35,422 bases of DNA from Lachnospiraceae bacterium (GTDB lineage Bacteria > Bacillota > Clostridia > Lachnospirales > Lachnospiraceae), in assembly GCA_028724245.1 (NCBI GenBank), contig JAQYDI010000149.1, positions 1-35,422 on the forward strand, read 5' to 3'. Both the position numbers and the translations under genes were made by a program. The first letter of the stretch is position 1. Every line of letters starts with the position of its first letter. This document shows, piece by piece, positions 18,447 to 27,161 of the stretch. The notes beneath the pieces are model-generated. The model was not told the origin of the DNA. It was given only the letters and a program-made list of their open reading frames with translations, and did not search any database.

Positions 18447-18479
18447 CCGCTTCACCTCCTTGATTTTTATTCCGCAACT

Positions 18480-18508
18480 ATCATATTTCAAATAAAAACC
18501 GCTGTAAA
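18480..18508 (-). promoter_or_regulatory. atp operon promoter
   Basis: On the minus strand: -35 TTTACA (18503-18508), a 17-bp spacer, and -10 TATGAT (18480-18485). It leaves a leader of roughly 27 bases to the atpB start. The remaining ~170 bases up to the divergent LysR promoter are AT-rich and show no further feature I can name. Confidence 0.75.
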
Positions 18509-18675
18509 ATACCTTTTTTATATGCCGGATATGTCAGAAATATATGGTTATTCCGTATTTTCAAACAGATAAACAGGGAAATTTTCTGTTAAAATTTACG
18601 TCCTGCGCTGACACAAGTCGTCTGTTCTGTCAGTTTTTTGACAAATTTGTAATAAATTTCCAGATTTTTTTATTC

Positions 18676-18704
18676 TTTACTTGTGTTTTTGGTATGTGTA
18701 TAAT
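18676..18704 (+). promoter_or_regulatory. Promoter of the LysR-type regulator
   Basis: -35 TTTACT (18676-18681), a 17-bp spacer, and a perfect -10 TATAAT (18699-18704) preceded by GTG. The leader is about 110 bases long and includes the AGGAGG at 18807-18812. Confidence 0.75.
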
Positions 18705-18821
18705 ACCAGCATCATCACAGGTTATCATGTCTGCCGGGCAGAACGAATCCGAAACCGGTTTTCATGCGCCTTCGACTTGAATTTTCCTGTGTGATATCGA
18801 TCTGACAGGAGGATACAGGAC

Positions 18822-19721
18822 ATGGATATTACTTACGATTATTACAGAATTTTCTATTATGTGGCCAGATACAGCAGCTTCACCCGGGCGGCCGACATTC
18901 TCATGAACAGCCAGCCCAATATTACCCGTTCCATGAACAATCTGGAAAAACAGCTGGGCTGCAGCCTGTTTATCCGCTCCAACCGGGGCATAAAACTGAC
19001 CAGAGAGGGAAAACTGCTGTTCAAACACGTATCTGTTGCCTATGAGCAGCTTCATACAGCAGAACTGGAGCTTTCAAACACCTCTCTGGAAAATGGAATT
19101 GTGACCGTCAGCGCCAGCGAAACCGCACTTCACGGAATCCTTCTTCCGGTTCTGACGGAATTTCACAGCCTCTATCCCGGCGTGCGCATCCGCATCACCA
19201 ACGAATCAACGCCGCAGGCTGTTCAGACAATAAAAAACGGCCTTGCCGACTTCGCCATCGTTACAACTCCGGCGGACGTCAAAAGGCCGTTAAAAGAAAC
19301 AAAATTAAAAGATTTTGAGGAAATTCTGGTCTGCGGGAAACAGTACGCCTTCCTGTCGGAAGGAATGAACCACCTGGAGGATCTGCAGAACTTTCCCTTT
19401 ATCTGTCTGGGCAAACATACAAAAACCTATGAATTTTTCTCTGATTTTTATATGAAACAGGGACTGGTATTCAAACCGGATATCGAAGCAGCCACAGCGG
19501 ATCAGATCATCCCCATGGCAATCCACAATCTGGGCATCGGCTTCGTTCCGGACACCATGCTGGAAGCCGCCGGGGAAAATAAAGAGCTTTTTGTAATCCC
19601 TTTGGCAGAAAAAGTACCCACACGTTCCATCTGTCTTGTGGAAGATACCAGTCACCCGCTGAGTACCGCAGCTTCCCGCCTCAAAGCCATGCTCAGCGCA
19701 CCGCCCCGATCAGATCATTGA
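18822..19721 (+). CDS. LysR-family transcriptional regulator (299 aa)
   Basis: The N-terminal helix-turn-helix fits LysR regulators: [50 protein letters not shown] is the expected pattern with the conserved S-x-x-RAA and Q-P-x-x-x-R-x-x-x-x-LE positions. The remaining ~200 residues form the periplasmic-binding-like effector domain ([43 protein letters not shown]). The effector is unknown. It starts at 18822 after AGGAGG, divergent from the atp operon. Its last 29 bases overlap the 3' end of pyrD on the other strand, so its mRNA end is antisense to pyrD. Either divergent neighbour could be its target; LysR members often act on the divergent gene. Confidence 0.93.
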   Translation: MDITYDYYRIFYYVARYSSFTRAADILMNSQPNITRSMNNLEKQLGCSLFIRSNRGIKLTREGKLLFKHVSVAYEQLHTAELELSNTSLENGIVTVSASETALHGILLPVLTEFHSLYPGVRIRITNESTPQAVQTIKNGLADFAIVTTPADVKRPLKETKLKDFEEILVCGKQYAFLSEGMNHLEDLQNFPFICLGKHTKTYEFFSDFYMKQGLVFKPDIEAATADQIIPMAIHNLGIGFVPDTMLEAAGENKELFVIPLAEKVPTRSICLVEDTSHPLSTAASRLKAMLSAPPRSDH

Positions 19722-20598
19722 TATCGGCAATGCCGTTGTCATCGAGATAACGCTCGATTCCCGCAGCAATCTCCTCCGTTGCCCGGGGATTGCTGAAGTT
19801 GGCGGTTCCTACGGAAATACCGGTAGCTCCGGCCAGAATAAATTCAATGGCATCTTCCCATGTGGCAATACCGCCCATACCGATAATGGGTACTTTCACT
19901 GCCTGAGCCACCTGATAAACCATGCGGACTGCCACCGGCTTGATGGCAGGTCCGGAAAGACCGCCTGTTTTGTTGGCCAACGCAAAGCATCTCTTCTGAA
20001 TATCGATCTTCATGCCGGTCAGCGTATTGATCAGAGAAATCACATCAGCACCGCCGGCTTCCACTGCTCTTGCCATCTCCGCAATATCGGTCACATTGGG
20101 GCTCAGCTTCATGATAATGGGCTGTTTTGCTTTTTCTTTCACAGCTCTTGTAATGGCATATGCAGCTTCTGCCTTCTGTCCGAAAGCAATGCCGCCTTCT
20201 TTTACATTGGGGCAGGAAATATTGATTTCCAACATATCCACCGGCTGTTCTCCCAGCCGTTCCACCACTTCCAGATAATCCTCCGTGGATCTGCCGCATA
20301 CATTGACAATGATCTTTGTATCGTACTTTTTCAGAAAAGGAATATCACGTTCACAGAACAGGTCAATACCGGGGTTCTGCAGGCCTATGGCATTGATCAT
20401 GCCGCTGGCAGTTTCCGCAATACGGGGAGTGGGGTTTCCGGGCCAGGGTACATTGGCAACGCCCTTGGTTACTACTGCCCCCAGCTTATTCAGATCAACG
20501 AATTCTGCGAATTCCGCACCGGAACCAAAGGTACCGGAAGCGGTCATGACGGGATTTTTCAGAGTTACCCCTGCAAGATTTACAGATGTAGCAGCCAT
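19693..20598 (-). CDS. pyrD: Dihydroorotate dehydrogenase B, catalytic subunit PyrD (301 aa)
   Basis: Class 1B enzyme oxidising dihydroorotate to orotate with FMN and passing electrons to NAD through PyrK. Visible: [20 protein letters not shown], the FMN/substrate segment [10 protein letters not shown], the active-site cysteine region [11 protein letters not shown] near residue 127, KLSPNVTDI, and [26 protein letters not shown] near the C-terminus. The start ATG shares one base with the pyrK stop (TGATG), a translational-coupling arrangement. The 3' end overlaps the convergent LysR gene by 29 bases, and I see no terminator there. Confidence 0.97.
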   Translation of the reverse strand: MAATSVNLAGVTLKNPVMTASGTFGSGAEFAEFVDLNKLGAVVTKGVANVPWPGNPTPRIAETASGMINAIGLQNPGIDLFCERDIPFLKKYDTKIIVNVCGRSTEDYLEVVERLGEQPVDMLEINISCPNVKEGGIAFGQKAEAAYAITRAVKEKAKQPIIMKLSPNVTDIAEMARAVEAGGADVISLINTLTGMKIDIQKRCFALANKTGGLSGPAIKPVAVRMVYQVAQAVKVPIIGMGGIATWEDAIEFILAGATGISVGTANFSNPRATEEIAAGIERYLDDNGIADINDLIGAVR

Positions 20599-21365
20599 CA
20601 GATTTCCACCTCCTGTGCATTGAATACGGGACCTTCCTTGCAGATCCGCTTATTGTTTACATTGGTATGCGCATCTTTTTCCTTTGATTTGCATACGCAG
20701 GCCAGACAGGCTCCGATGCCGCAGGCCATCTTCTCTTCCAGAGAAATCCATGCTTCCATGCCGTTCTCCTCTGCATAGGCCTTCAGTGCGCGCAGCATGG
20801 GCATGGGACCGCAGGCATACAGCACATCGGCTTTGATTCCGTTTGCTTTCATGGCATCGATAACATTACCTTTTGTACCGAAGCTGCCGTCTTCCGTAGC
20901 AATATAAACTTCATCGGCAGCGGCTTCAAACTGATTCTTTAAAAACATCTGGCTGTTCCGGTAGCCCATGACTGCAATTTTCTTTCCGGGCAGCTGTTTG
21001 GAAAGCTCCAGCATGGGCGGAACGCCGATTCCTCCTCCGACTACCACTGCGGTTCCTTCCCTGTCCAGCGGAAAGCCGTTGCCGAGAGGACCGGCAATTT
21101 CAATATCCATGCCTGCTGTGTAGGATGCAAATTCTGCGGTCCCCTTGCCTGCAATACGGTATACGATCCGCAGTCTGTCCTCCTGAATCTCGCAGATACT
21201 GATGGGACGGGGCAGCATACGGGAGCCATCCTTACAGTATACGGAAATAAACTGGCCGGGTTTTGCCTCACCGGCGATGCGGTCAGTACGGATCCACATG
21301 CTGCAGATACCGTCCGCCAGTGTTTCCTGAGAAACCACACTGGCTGTTTCTTTATATGTTGACAT
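20598..21365 (-). CDS. pyrK: Dihydroorotate dehydrogenase B, electron-transfer subunit PyrK (255 aa)
   Basis: PyrK carries FAD and a 2Fe-2S cluster and relays electrons from PyrD to NAD. The FAD-binding RPISICEI, the nucleotide-binding [16 protein letters not shown], and the C-terminal cysteine cluster [11 protein letters not shown] with a later Cys before PVFNAQEV are all seen. The ATG at 21365 (MSTYKET) is preferred over one six bases upstream because AGGAGG then has normal spacing. It lies between pyrC and pyrD. Confidence 0.96.
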   Translation of the reverse strand: MSTYKETASVVSQETLADGICSMWIRTDRIAGEAKPGQFISVYCKDGSRMLPRPISICEIQEDRLRIVYRIAGKGTAEFASYTAGMDIEIAGPLGNGFPLDREGTAVVVGGGIGVPPMLELSKQLPGKKIAVMGYRNSQMFLKNQFEAAADEVYIATEDGSFGTKGNVIDAMKANGIKADVLYACGPMPMLRALKAYAEENGMEAWISLEEKMACGIGACLACVCKSKEKDAHTNVNNKRICKEGPVFNAQEVEI

Positions 21366-21395
21366 ACTCATGTCCTCCTCAAATCATGTTGCTGT

Positions 21396-22673
21396 TCAAT
21401 CTTTGAATACCACTTTACCATCACAGATGGTGTATTTGACCCGACCGGTCAGTTCTCTGCCGGCAAACGGTGTATTTTTGCCTTTGGAAGCAAATTCTTC
21501 CGGATCCACGATCCATTTTTCCTTAAAATCCACGATGGCAATATCGGCACATCTGCCCACGGAAATATCCCCTTTGGGAATTCCGATGACCTTTGCAGGC
21601 TCCAGTGACATGTGCGCTGCCAGTTCCATGGGGGTCAGATAACCGCCTTCCACCAGCTCCGTAACGGAAAGTCCGAAGGCTGTCTCCAGCCCGACGATGC
21701 CGAAAGCCGCCTTTTTCATGGAACAGTTCTTCTCCTCGGCGGAATGAGGCGCGTGGTCTGTGGAAATACAGGTCATAATGTCCGCTTTGATGCCGTCCTT
21801 AAGTGCCTGTACATCCTCTTTTGTACGCAGGGGCGGATTCATCTTGAACCGGCCGTGATCTTCTGTAATCTCATCCTCACTCATGGCAAAATGATGAGGG
21901 CAGACCTCGGCACTGACAGGCAGGCCTTTTGCTCTGGCCTGTTCCACCATTGGAACGCTGTATTTGGTAGAGCAGTGGCACAGATGCAGTCTGGCGCCGG
22001 TTTCTTCCGCCAGCAGAATATCGCGGATAGCGATAATATCCTCCACCGCATTGGTGATTCCGGGCAGACCCAGCTCCTGCGCCTTTTTCCCGGCATTCAT
22101 AACGCCGCCCCGCACAAGGCGGATATCTTCACAGTGGGCAAATACGGGAATTCCGGCTTCGGCAGCCCGTTTCATTCCTTCTGCGTAAATGGCACTGTCC
22201 ATAACCGATTTGCCGTCCTCACTGATAGCAACGGCACCAGCCGCTTTCATGCCGGCCACATCCGTTACTTCTTTGCCTTCCATCCCCAGCGTCACCGCGC
22301 CAACGGGCAGTACATGAACCACCGCTTCGGTCTGAGCGCGTTTCACGACCTCTGCCACCTTTTCCGGTGTATCCGTCACCGGCTTCGTATTGGGCATGGG
22401 GCAGATGGAGGTGAAACCGCCCCGGGCAGCCGCCATACTGCCGGTAGCCAGCGTTTCCTTGTAGGTCAGTCCGGGATCCCGCAGATGTACATGCAGATCA
22501 ATAAAACCGGGCATTACATACAGCCCCTGCGCATCTATCACCTGCGCATCCTCTGCGTCAATTGCTTTGTCTGAAATCTGTTTAACCAGACCATCTTCCA
22601 CCAGAACGTCCGCCTTCCGGTCAAAACCGTCAGCCGGATTCAAAACATGTCCGTTTTTAATCAGTAATTTCAT
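21396..22673 (-). CDS. pyrC: Dihydroorotase PyrC (425 aa)
   Basis: Zinc amidohydrolase that cyclises carbamoyl aspartate to dihydroorotate. Class I features: IDLHVHLRDPGLTYKETLATG with the HxH ligands near residue 58, VFAHCED and HLCHCST with metal histidines, and the catalytic region CISTDHAPHSAEEK near residue 300. The length of 425 aa is typical of class I. The start MKLLIKNGHVLNP at 22673 uses AGAGGA at good spacing; the frame is open to 22688. It is only 27 bases after the aldehyde dehydrogenase gene. Confidence 0.97.
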   Translation of the reverse strand: MKLLIKNGHVLNPADGFDRKADVLVEDGLVKQISDKAIDAEDAQVIDAQGLYVMPGFIDLHVHLRDPGLTYKETLATGSMAAARGGFTSICPMPNTKPVTDTPEKVAEVVKRAQTEAVVHVLPVGAVTLGMEGKEVTDVAGMKAAGAVAISEDGKSVMDSAIYAEGMKRAAEAGIPVFAHCEDIRLVRGGVMNAGKKAQELGLPGITNAVEDIIAIRDILLAEETGARLHLCHCSTKYSVPMVEQARAKGLPVSAEVCPHHFAMSEDEITEDHGRFKMNPPLRTKEDVQALKDGIKADIMTCISTDHAPHSAEEKNCSMKKAAFGIVGLETAFGLSVTELVEGGYLTPMELAAHMSLEPAKVIGIPKGDISVGRCADIAIVDFKEKWIVDPEEFASKGKNTPFAGRELTGRVKYTICDGKVVFKD

Positions 22674-22700
22674 ATTCATTCCTCTCATGATTTTAATCAG

Positions 22701-24074
22701 TTATCCCATAAACATACGCACCAGCAGTTCTTTCCAGAACGTATAGGGATGGTAGCGCATGGGCAGATCCATCCAGCAGTATTTTTTCACGATACTCTTG
22801 GTATGTGAAAATGTCTGAAAGCTGTATTTGCCGTGGTAGCTTCCCATACCGCTTCCACCCACACCGCCGAAGCCCATGCGGGAGGTGGCCAGATGAATGA
22901 TGGTATCGTTGATGCACCCTCCGCCGAAGGAAACATTTTTCAGAATCCGCTTTTCCGTCTTTTTGTTCTTTGTAAACAGATACAGAGCAAGAGGTTTGGG
23001 GCGCGCATTGATGAATGCTTCCGCGTTGGAAAGATAACGGTAGGTCAGTACCGGCAGAACAGGGCCGAAAATCTCCTCCTGCATCACAGGCGAATCGGCA
23101 GTCACATCAACCAGAACCGTGGGTTCGATTTTCAGCTGGCTGCGGCTGCCTTTTCCTCCCACAGCAGCTTTTTCCCCTTCCAGAAGCCCCATGAGGCGGT
23201 CAAAATGCTTCTCATTGATGATCTTCGGATAATCGGGATTCTTCAAAGGGCGTTCTCCCAGCATAACCGAAATATAGAATTTCAGATATTTGACCAGCTC
23301 GTCCTTTACAGATTCCTGTACCAGAATATAATCGGGCGCTACGCAGGTCTGCCCGGCATTGAGATATTTGCCGAAGACGATCCGTTTGGCCGCCAGACGG
23401 ATATTGGCCGTCTGATCCACAATACAGGGGCTTTTGCCTCCCAGTTCCAGCGTTACGGGAGTCAGATGAGCAGAAGCCTTTTCCAGCACCAGCTGCCCCA
23501 CCTTTACACCGCCGGTAAAGAAAATATAATCAAATTTCTGATCCAGCAGTTCCTGATTTTCAGCACGCCCGCCTTCCACCACTTCCACCAGTCCCGCAGG
23601 AAGCGCTTCGCGGATGATCATGGCAATGACTGCGGAAACATTGGGCGAATAAGCAGAGGGTTTGGCTACCACACAGTTTCCCGCCGCAATGGCTCCTGCC
23701 AGCGGTTCCATCAGAAGCATGAACGGATAATTCCATGGAGCCATCACCAGCACCACGCCATAGGGTTCCTTCACTTCAAAGCTCCGGCCGTGAAACTGCG
23801 CAAGCGGTGTCAGAACCGGCTTCTCCCGCATCCAGCCGGCCAGATGCTTTTTCAGGTAGGAAATCTCACTGAGCACCATACCGGTCTCCGTCATATAGCT
23901 TTCCATCCGTGATTTGTTCAGATCTTTTTTCAGCGCTTCATTCAGTTCCTTTTCATGAAACCGTATGCTGTTCTCCAGTTCCGTCAGCGCATGCATGCGG
24001 AAAGCATAGCTTTTTGTTTTGCCTGAGGCAAAATATCTTCGCTGGCGTTTTACAATTTTTTCAATTTCCGTCAT
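22701..24074 (-). CDS. NAD(P)-dependent aldehyde dehydrogenase, class 3 / fatty-aldehyde type (457 aa)
   Basis: Oxidises an aldehyde to the acid. The catalytic cysteine lies in NAGQTCVAPDYIL near residue 243 and the general-base glutamate in TLELGGKSPCIVD near residue 208. Also seen are the cofactor loop FFTGGVKVGQLV and the class-signature VMAPWNYPF. The C-terminal part QEEIFGPVLPVLTY and MGFGGVGGSGMGSYHGKYSFQTFSH matches the class-3/YwdH-like group, which lacks the long mitochondrial leader and has about this length. It stands between the iron alcohol dehydrogenase and pyrC, and probably works with the alcohol dehydrogenase. Confidence 0.94.
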   Translation of the reverse strand: MTEIEKIVKRQRRYFASGKTKSYAFRMHALTELENSIRFHEKELNEALKKDLNKSRMESYMTETGMVLSEISYLKKHLAGWMREKPVLTPLAQFHGRSFEVKEPYGVVLVMAPWNYPFMLLMEPLAGAIAAGNCVVAKPSAYSPNVSAVIAMIIREALPAGLVEVVEGGRAENQELLDQKFDYIFFTGGVKVGQLVLEKASAHLTPVTLELGGKSPCIVDQTANIRLAAKRIVFGKYLNAGQTCVAPDYILVQESVKDELVKYLKFYISVMLGERPLKNPDYPKIINEKHFDRLMGLLEGEKAAVGGKGSRSQLKIEPTVLVDVTADSPVMQEEIFGPVLPVLTYRYLSNAEAFINARPKPLALYLFTKNKKTEKRILKNVSFGGGCINDTIIHLATSRMGFGGVGGSGMGSYHGKYSFQTFSHTKSIVKKYCWMDLPMRYHPYTFWKELLVRMFMG

Positions 24075-24126
24075 ATACTGTACCTCAACTGCGGCAATCC
24101 GGCAGTTCCCGGACTGCCCCGAATAT

Positions 24127-25317
24127 TTAATACGCTTTTTCCAGAATCTTCAGAATATCCTGTTTATCCGCAGCTGCAGGATTTACGATCATGGCACCGT
24201 CATCCACAGCCAGCTGCGCGATCTGCTCAAAATCGGCACGGGTAACGCCGACTTCCCGCAGTTTTTCCGGAAGATAGCAGATCTTATGAAGCTTCCGTTT
24301 CATGATCATAATTGTGCGGATCGCTTCTTTTCCACGTTTTTCCTCGGGAGTCGCTGCATACACATCCGGGCCGGCCAGATAAACCAGCATCTCCGCATAC
24401 AGGGGATGCAGTTTCGGATACTGATACATCATGACATAAGGCAGAAGAATAGTCATGGCATGTCCGTGGGGCACCATGCATACAGATCCCAGTGCGTGGC
24501 CGATGGCATGCACCAGTCCCACCATGGAATTGGAGAATGCGGCTCCCGCCAGCATGGAAGCGTTGGCCATGGCAAGCCGGGCTTTTTCATCCTGACCGTT
24601 TTTCACTGCTTTGATCAGATTTTCCCGGATCAGATTCATGGAAGCAGCAGCGTAGGCATCGCTGACCGGATTTTTCTGCATACAGGTAAATGCCTCCACC
24701 GCATGACAGAGCGCATCCATGCCGGTGGTCGCCGTAATCAGCGGCGGAAGCGTAATCGTGGTTCTCGGATCCAGAACTGCCAGATCCGGCTGCAGTTCAT
24801 AGGAAATATACTCCAGCTTCTGTCTGCGCAGTTCATCGCGGATGACCGCCACCAGCGTTGATTCCGATCCTGTTCCGGAGGTGGTGGGGATTGCTGCAAA
24901 TGGAATCCGCCGGCCTCTGCGGATACATTCACAACCTGCCAGTTGACGGATATCCTTCACATTGAGAGAAAGAACCATCTTCATCCCTTTTGCCGTATCA
25001 ATAACGGAGCCGCCTCCCACAGCCACCAGTGCATCGCATCCCTTCTCCTGATAAAACGCGGCGATTTTATTCACCACATCCAGAGAAGAATCCCGGGGAA
25101 TATCCGTATAGACTGCCTCCCATTTCATACCGTTGTTTTCCACGGCATCCGTCACCAGACGGACAATCCCTGCTGCCACCAGCCCTTCATCCGAAAGCAG
25201 AAGCGGCTTTTTTACACCCAGCTGTCTGAGTTCGGCAGCCAGATTTTCCAGACTGTACCGTCCGGAAACAATTTTCGTATTATGCTGAAATTCGTAAAAA
25301 TCCGGAAACATATTCAT
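24127..25317 (-). CDS. Iron-containing alcohol dehydrogenase (396 aa)
   Basis: NAD(P)-dependent dehydrogenase of the group III family. Seen: the nucleotide-binding VAVGGGSVIDTAKG near residue 98 and IPTTSGTGSE near residue 143. Metal ligands lie in TGMDALCHAVEAF (Asp and His) and in the histidine-rich run VHAIGHALGSVCMVPHGHAMTILLPYV. The length is typical. The substrate is not determined by sequence; the adjoining aldehyde dehydrogenase suggests an alcohol-aldehyde-acid pair. The start is 25317, with MFPDF at 25311 as the alternative. It lies 62 bases after the SCP2-like gene. Confidence 0.95.
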   Translation of the reverse strand: MNMFPDFYEFQHNTKIVSGRYSLENLAAELRQLGVKKPLLLSDEGLVAAGIVRLVTDAVENNGMKWEAVYTDIPRDSSLDVVNKIAAFYQEKGCDALVAVGGGSVIDTAKGMKMVLSLNVKDIRQLAGCECIRRGRRIPFAAIPTTSGTGSESTLVAVIRDELRRQKLEYISYELQPDLAVLDPRTTITLPPLITATTGMDALCHAVEAFTCMQKNPVSDAYAAASMNLIRENLIKAVKNGQDEKARLAMANASMLAGAAFSNSMVGLVHAIGHALGSVCMVPHGHAMTILLPYVMMYQYPKLHPLYAEMLVYLAGPDVYAATPEEKRGKEAIRTIMIMKRKLHKICYLPEKLREVGVTRADFEQIAQLAVDDGAMIVNPAAADKQDILKILEKAY

Positions 25318-25379
25318 CCACTCTTTCCATGTAAATTTTCTATATATTTAAAATTAATCTGTCATTCAGCTTCCGGTCT

Positions 25380-25946
25380 TTACAGCTCAGTCCGGTAAGC
25401 TCCCGTAAACATCCCCGCCAGAATGCGCAGATAAACATACACCATGGGAACCTGGCGTTTATCCAGCCTTTTCAGGATTCTGCGCGTCATGACCGTCGGA
25501 AACAGATATAATTCAGTCCGGTCCACCACTCTGGCAAAGGACATGGCATGTCCGATATCACCTGCCAGCGCAAATGCATGGCGGGCATAGGCATCCGCCA
25601 CACTGATCTGCCCGGTTACCACCTGAAATGCCTGATCCACGCTTTTGAACCTGAAACATACATCCGGCCTGCGGCGGCTTTTGGAAGAAATCCTTCTGAT
25701 TCCGTTTTTCGTTTTCATAAAATACAGCTCCGGGCCGTCGGCACCGCATTTCAGACCGTATACCCGTCCCAGACGCCAGCCGGAAATTTCTTCCCGCACA
25801 TCGGTATCGAGGCAGTACAGTTGGTAAATTCCCGCATATAATACATACAAAATAACTGTCTCAACCAGAATTTTCCCCTGACGGCACAGCCGGTAAACCG
25901 GGTCATGGAGCAGCATCCGGTTTTTCATGAGCAGCAATTTTCTCAT
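25380..25946 (-). CDS. Possible SCP2-like lipid-binding protein (188 aa)
   Basis: I recognise this only tentatively. The stretch at about residues 90-145 (VCFRFKSVDQAFQVVTGQ then ISVADAYARHAFALAGDIGHAMSFARVVD) has the pattern of SCP2 sterol-carrier domains, in which a tunnel protein presents a hydrophobic ligand, with the usual low-score glycine after A-A-x-G-D-I-G. The N-terminus has a short hydrophobic segment (TVILYVLYAGIYQLYCL). The start is placed at 25946 after AAAGGAG; GTG at 25955 is too close to the ribosome site. It is 21 bases after hemW and upstream of the alcohol and aldehyde dehydrogenases, which would suit delivery of a fatty alcohol or aldehyde. That link is inference. Confidence 0.55.
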   Translation of the reverse strand: MRKLLLMKNRMLLHDPVYRLCRQGKILVETVILYVLYAGIYQLYCLDTDVREEISGWRLGRVYGLKCGADGPELYFMKTKNGIRRISSKSRRRPDVCFRFKSVDQAFQVVTGQISVADAYARHAFALAGDIGHAMSFARVVDRTELYLFPTVMTRRILKRLDKRQVPMVYVYLRILAGMFTGAYRTEL

Positions 25947-25967
25947 TATAAGCACACTCCTTTATTT

Positions 25968-27155
25968 CTATTTAGGCAAAAGAAACTTTTCAAAACAGTA
26001 ATTACTGACATCCAGCCCTCTGTCTGTCAGAAAAAGCCGGTCTCCCTCCTGTCCCATCAGAACATCCCGCTTCAGTTCCCGGACCGCAGCTCCGTACACC
26101 TCTTCAAAAGCGCACGGAAAACGGTGTTCAAACTCCGAAATACGGATTCCACGGGTCATCCGCAGGCCAAGAAACATGAATTCTTCCATACGATCCTGTT
26201 CTGTCAGCAGTTCTTCTTCTTCCAGAACAGCCGTTTCTTCTTCCAGATACCGCTTCAGGCTGCTTTCATTTATTGTACGGTACCATCCTTCGGGCCTTCT
26301 GACCAGTGAAGAAGCCCCCAGACCGCAGCCATAATAGGGAATTCCGGTCCAGTAGGAAGAATTATGCCGGCTCTCATACCCCGGCAGAGCATAATTGGAA
26401 ATTTCATACCGGTCATAACCTGCCCGTCCCAGAATCACCTTCGTATCCTCATACATCTGCCGGTCCAGTTCTTCATTCTTCTCCGACCAGCCGGTTCCAT
26501 ATTTTTCGTAAAAGGGTGTACCCTCTTCTATAATAAGGCTGTAAGCCGAGATATGCTCCGGCTTCAGGGAAACAGCTTTATCAAGAGATTGCATCCAGCT
26601 TTCAGCAGTCTGTCCCGGAAGGCCGGACATGAGATCGATACTGATGTTGTCAAACCCTGCCCGACGCGCCATATCATATGTTTTCATAAAGTCTTCACAG
26701 GTATGGATCCGTCCCAGAAGCTTCAGTTCCTCTTCCTGAAAGGACTGGCAGCCGATACTCAGACGGTTGATCCCCGCCCTCCGGTAACATTCCATTTTTT
26801 CAGGAGTAACGGTACCCGGATTCATCTCCAGCGTGATTTCGGCATCCGGCAGTATGACTGCGAAGCGGCGCAGCGTGTCCATCATCCGGACGATCTGCTG
26901 CCCGGGAAGAATGGAAGGCGTTCCCCCGCCAAAATATACAGTAGATACGGCAGTTCCTTCCTGCCTCATCCTTTCTGCCGTCCGCATCAGTTCTCCGTCA
27001 AGCCGGTTCACATATGCGTCCATGACCGTACGGTCCGCAGGCCCTGACAGAAAATCGCAGTAGGCGCATTTGCGGACGCAGAAAGGAATATGAATATAAA
27101 TCCCGGCACATTGCGTATGCGCCGGGAACCTTTTTGTTCTCATATCAGTCATCAT
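25968..27155 (-). CDS. hemW: Heme chaperone HemW, radical-SAM family (395 aa)
   Basis: HemW binds heme and an iron-sulfur cluster and passes heme to respiratory or other acceptors; it was long annotated as an oxygen-independent coproporphyrinogen oxidase. The radical-SAM cysteine motif is IPFCVRKCAYCDF (Cys26, Cys30, Cys33), the CxxxCxxC type that distinguishes it from true HemN. Family text continues: VYFGGGTPSIL, EMNPGTVTPEKM, GINRLSIGCQSFQEEELKLLGRIH, and DLMSGLPGQT. It follows lepA by six bases, the usual neighbour. The start at 27155 has no clear ribosome site; ATG at 27152 and 27143 are alternatives. Confidence 0.94.
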   Translation of the reverse strand: MMTDMRTKRFPAHTQCAGIYIHIPFCVRKCAYCDFLSGPADRTVMDAYVNRLDGELMRTAERMRQEGTAVSTVYFGGGTPSILPGQQIVRMMDTLRRFAVILPDAEITLEMNPGTVTPEKMECYRRAGINRLSIGCQSFQEEELKLLGRIHTCEDFMKTYDMARRAGFDNISIDLMSGLPGQTAESWMQSLDKAVSLKPEHISAYSLIIEEGTPFYEKYGTGWSEKNEELDRQMYEDTKVILGRAGYDRYEISNYALPGYESRHNSSYWTGIPYYGCGLGASSLVRRPEGWYRTINESSLKRYLEEETAVLEEEELLTEQDRMEEFMFLGLRMTRGIRISEFEHRFPCAFEEVYGAAVRELKRDVLMGQEGDRLFLTDRGLDVSNYCFEKFLLPK

Positions 27156-27161
27156 CCGGGA

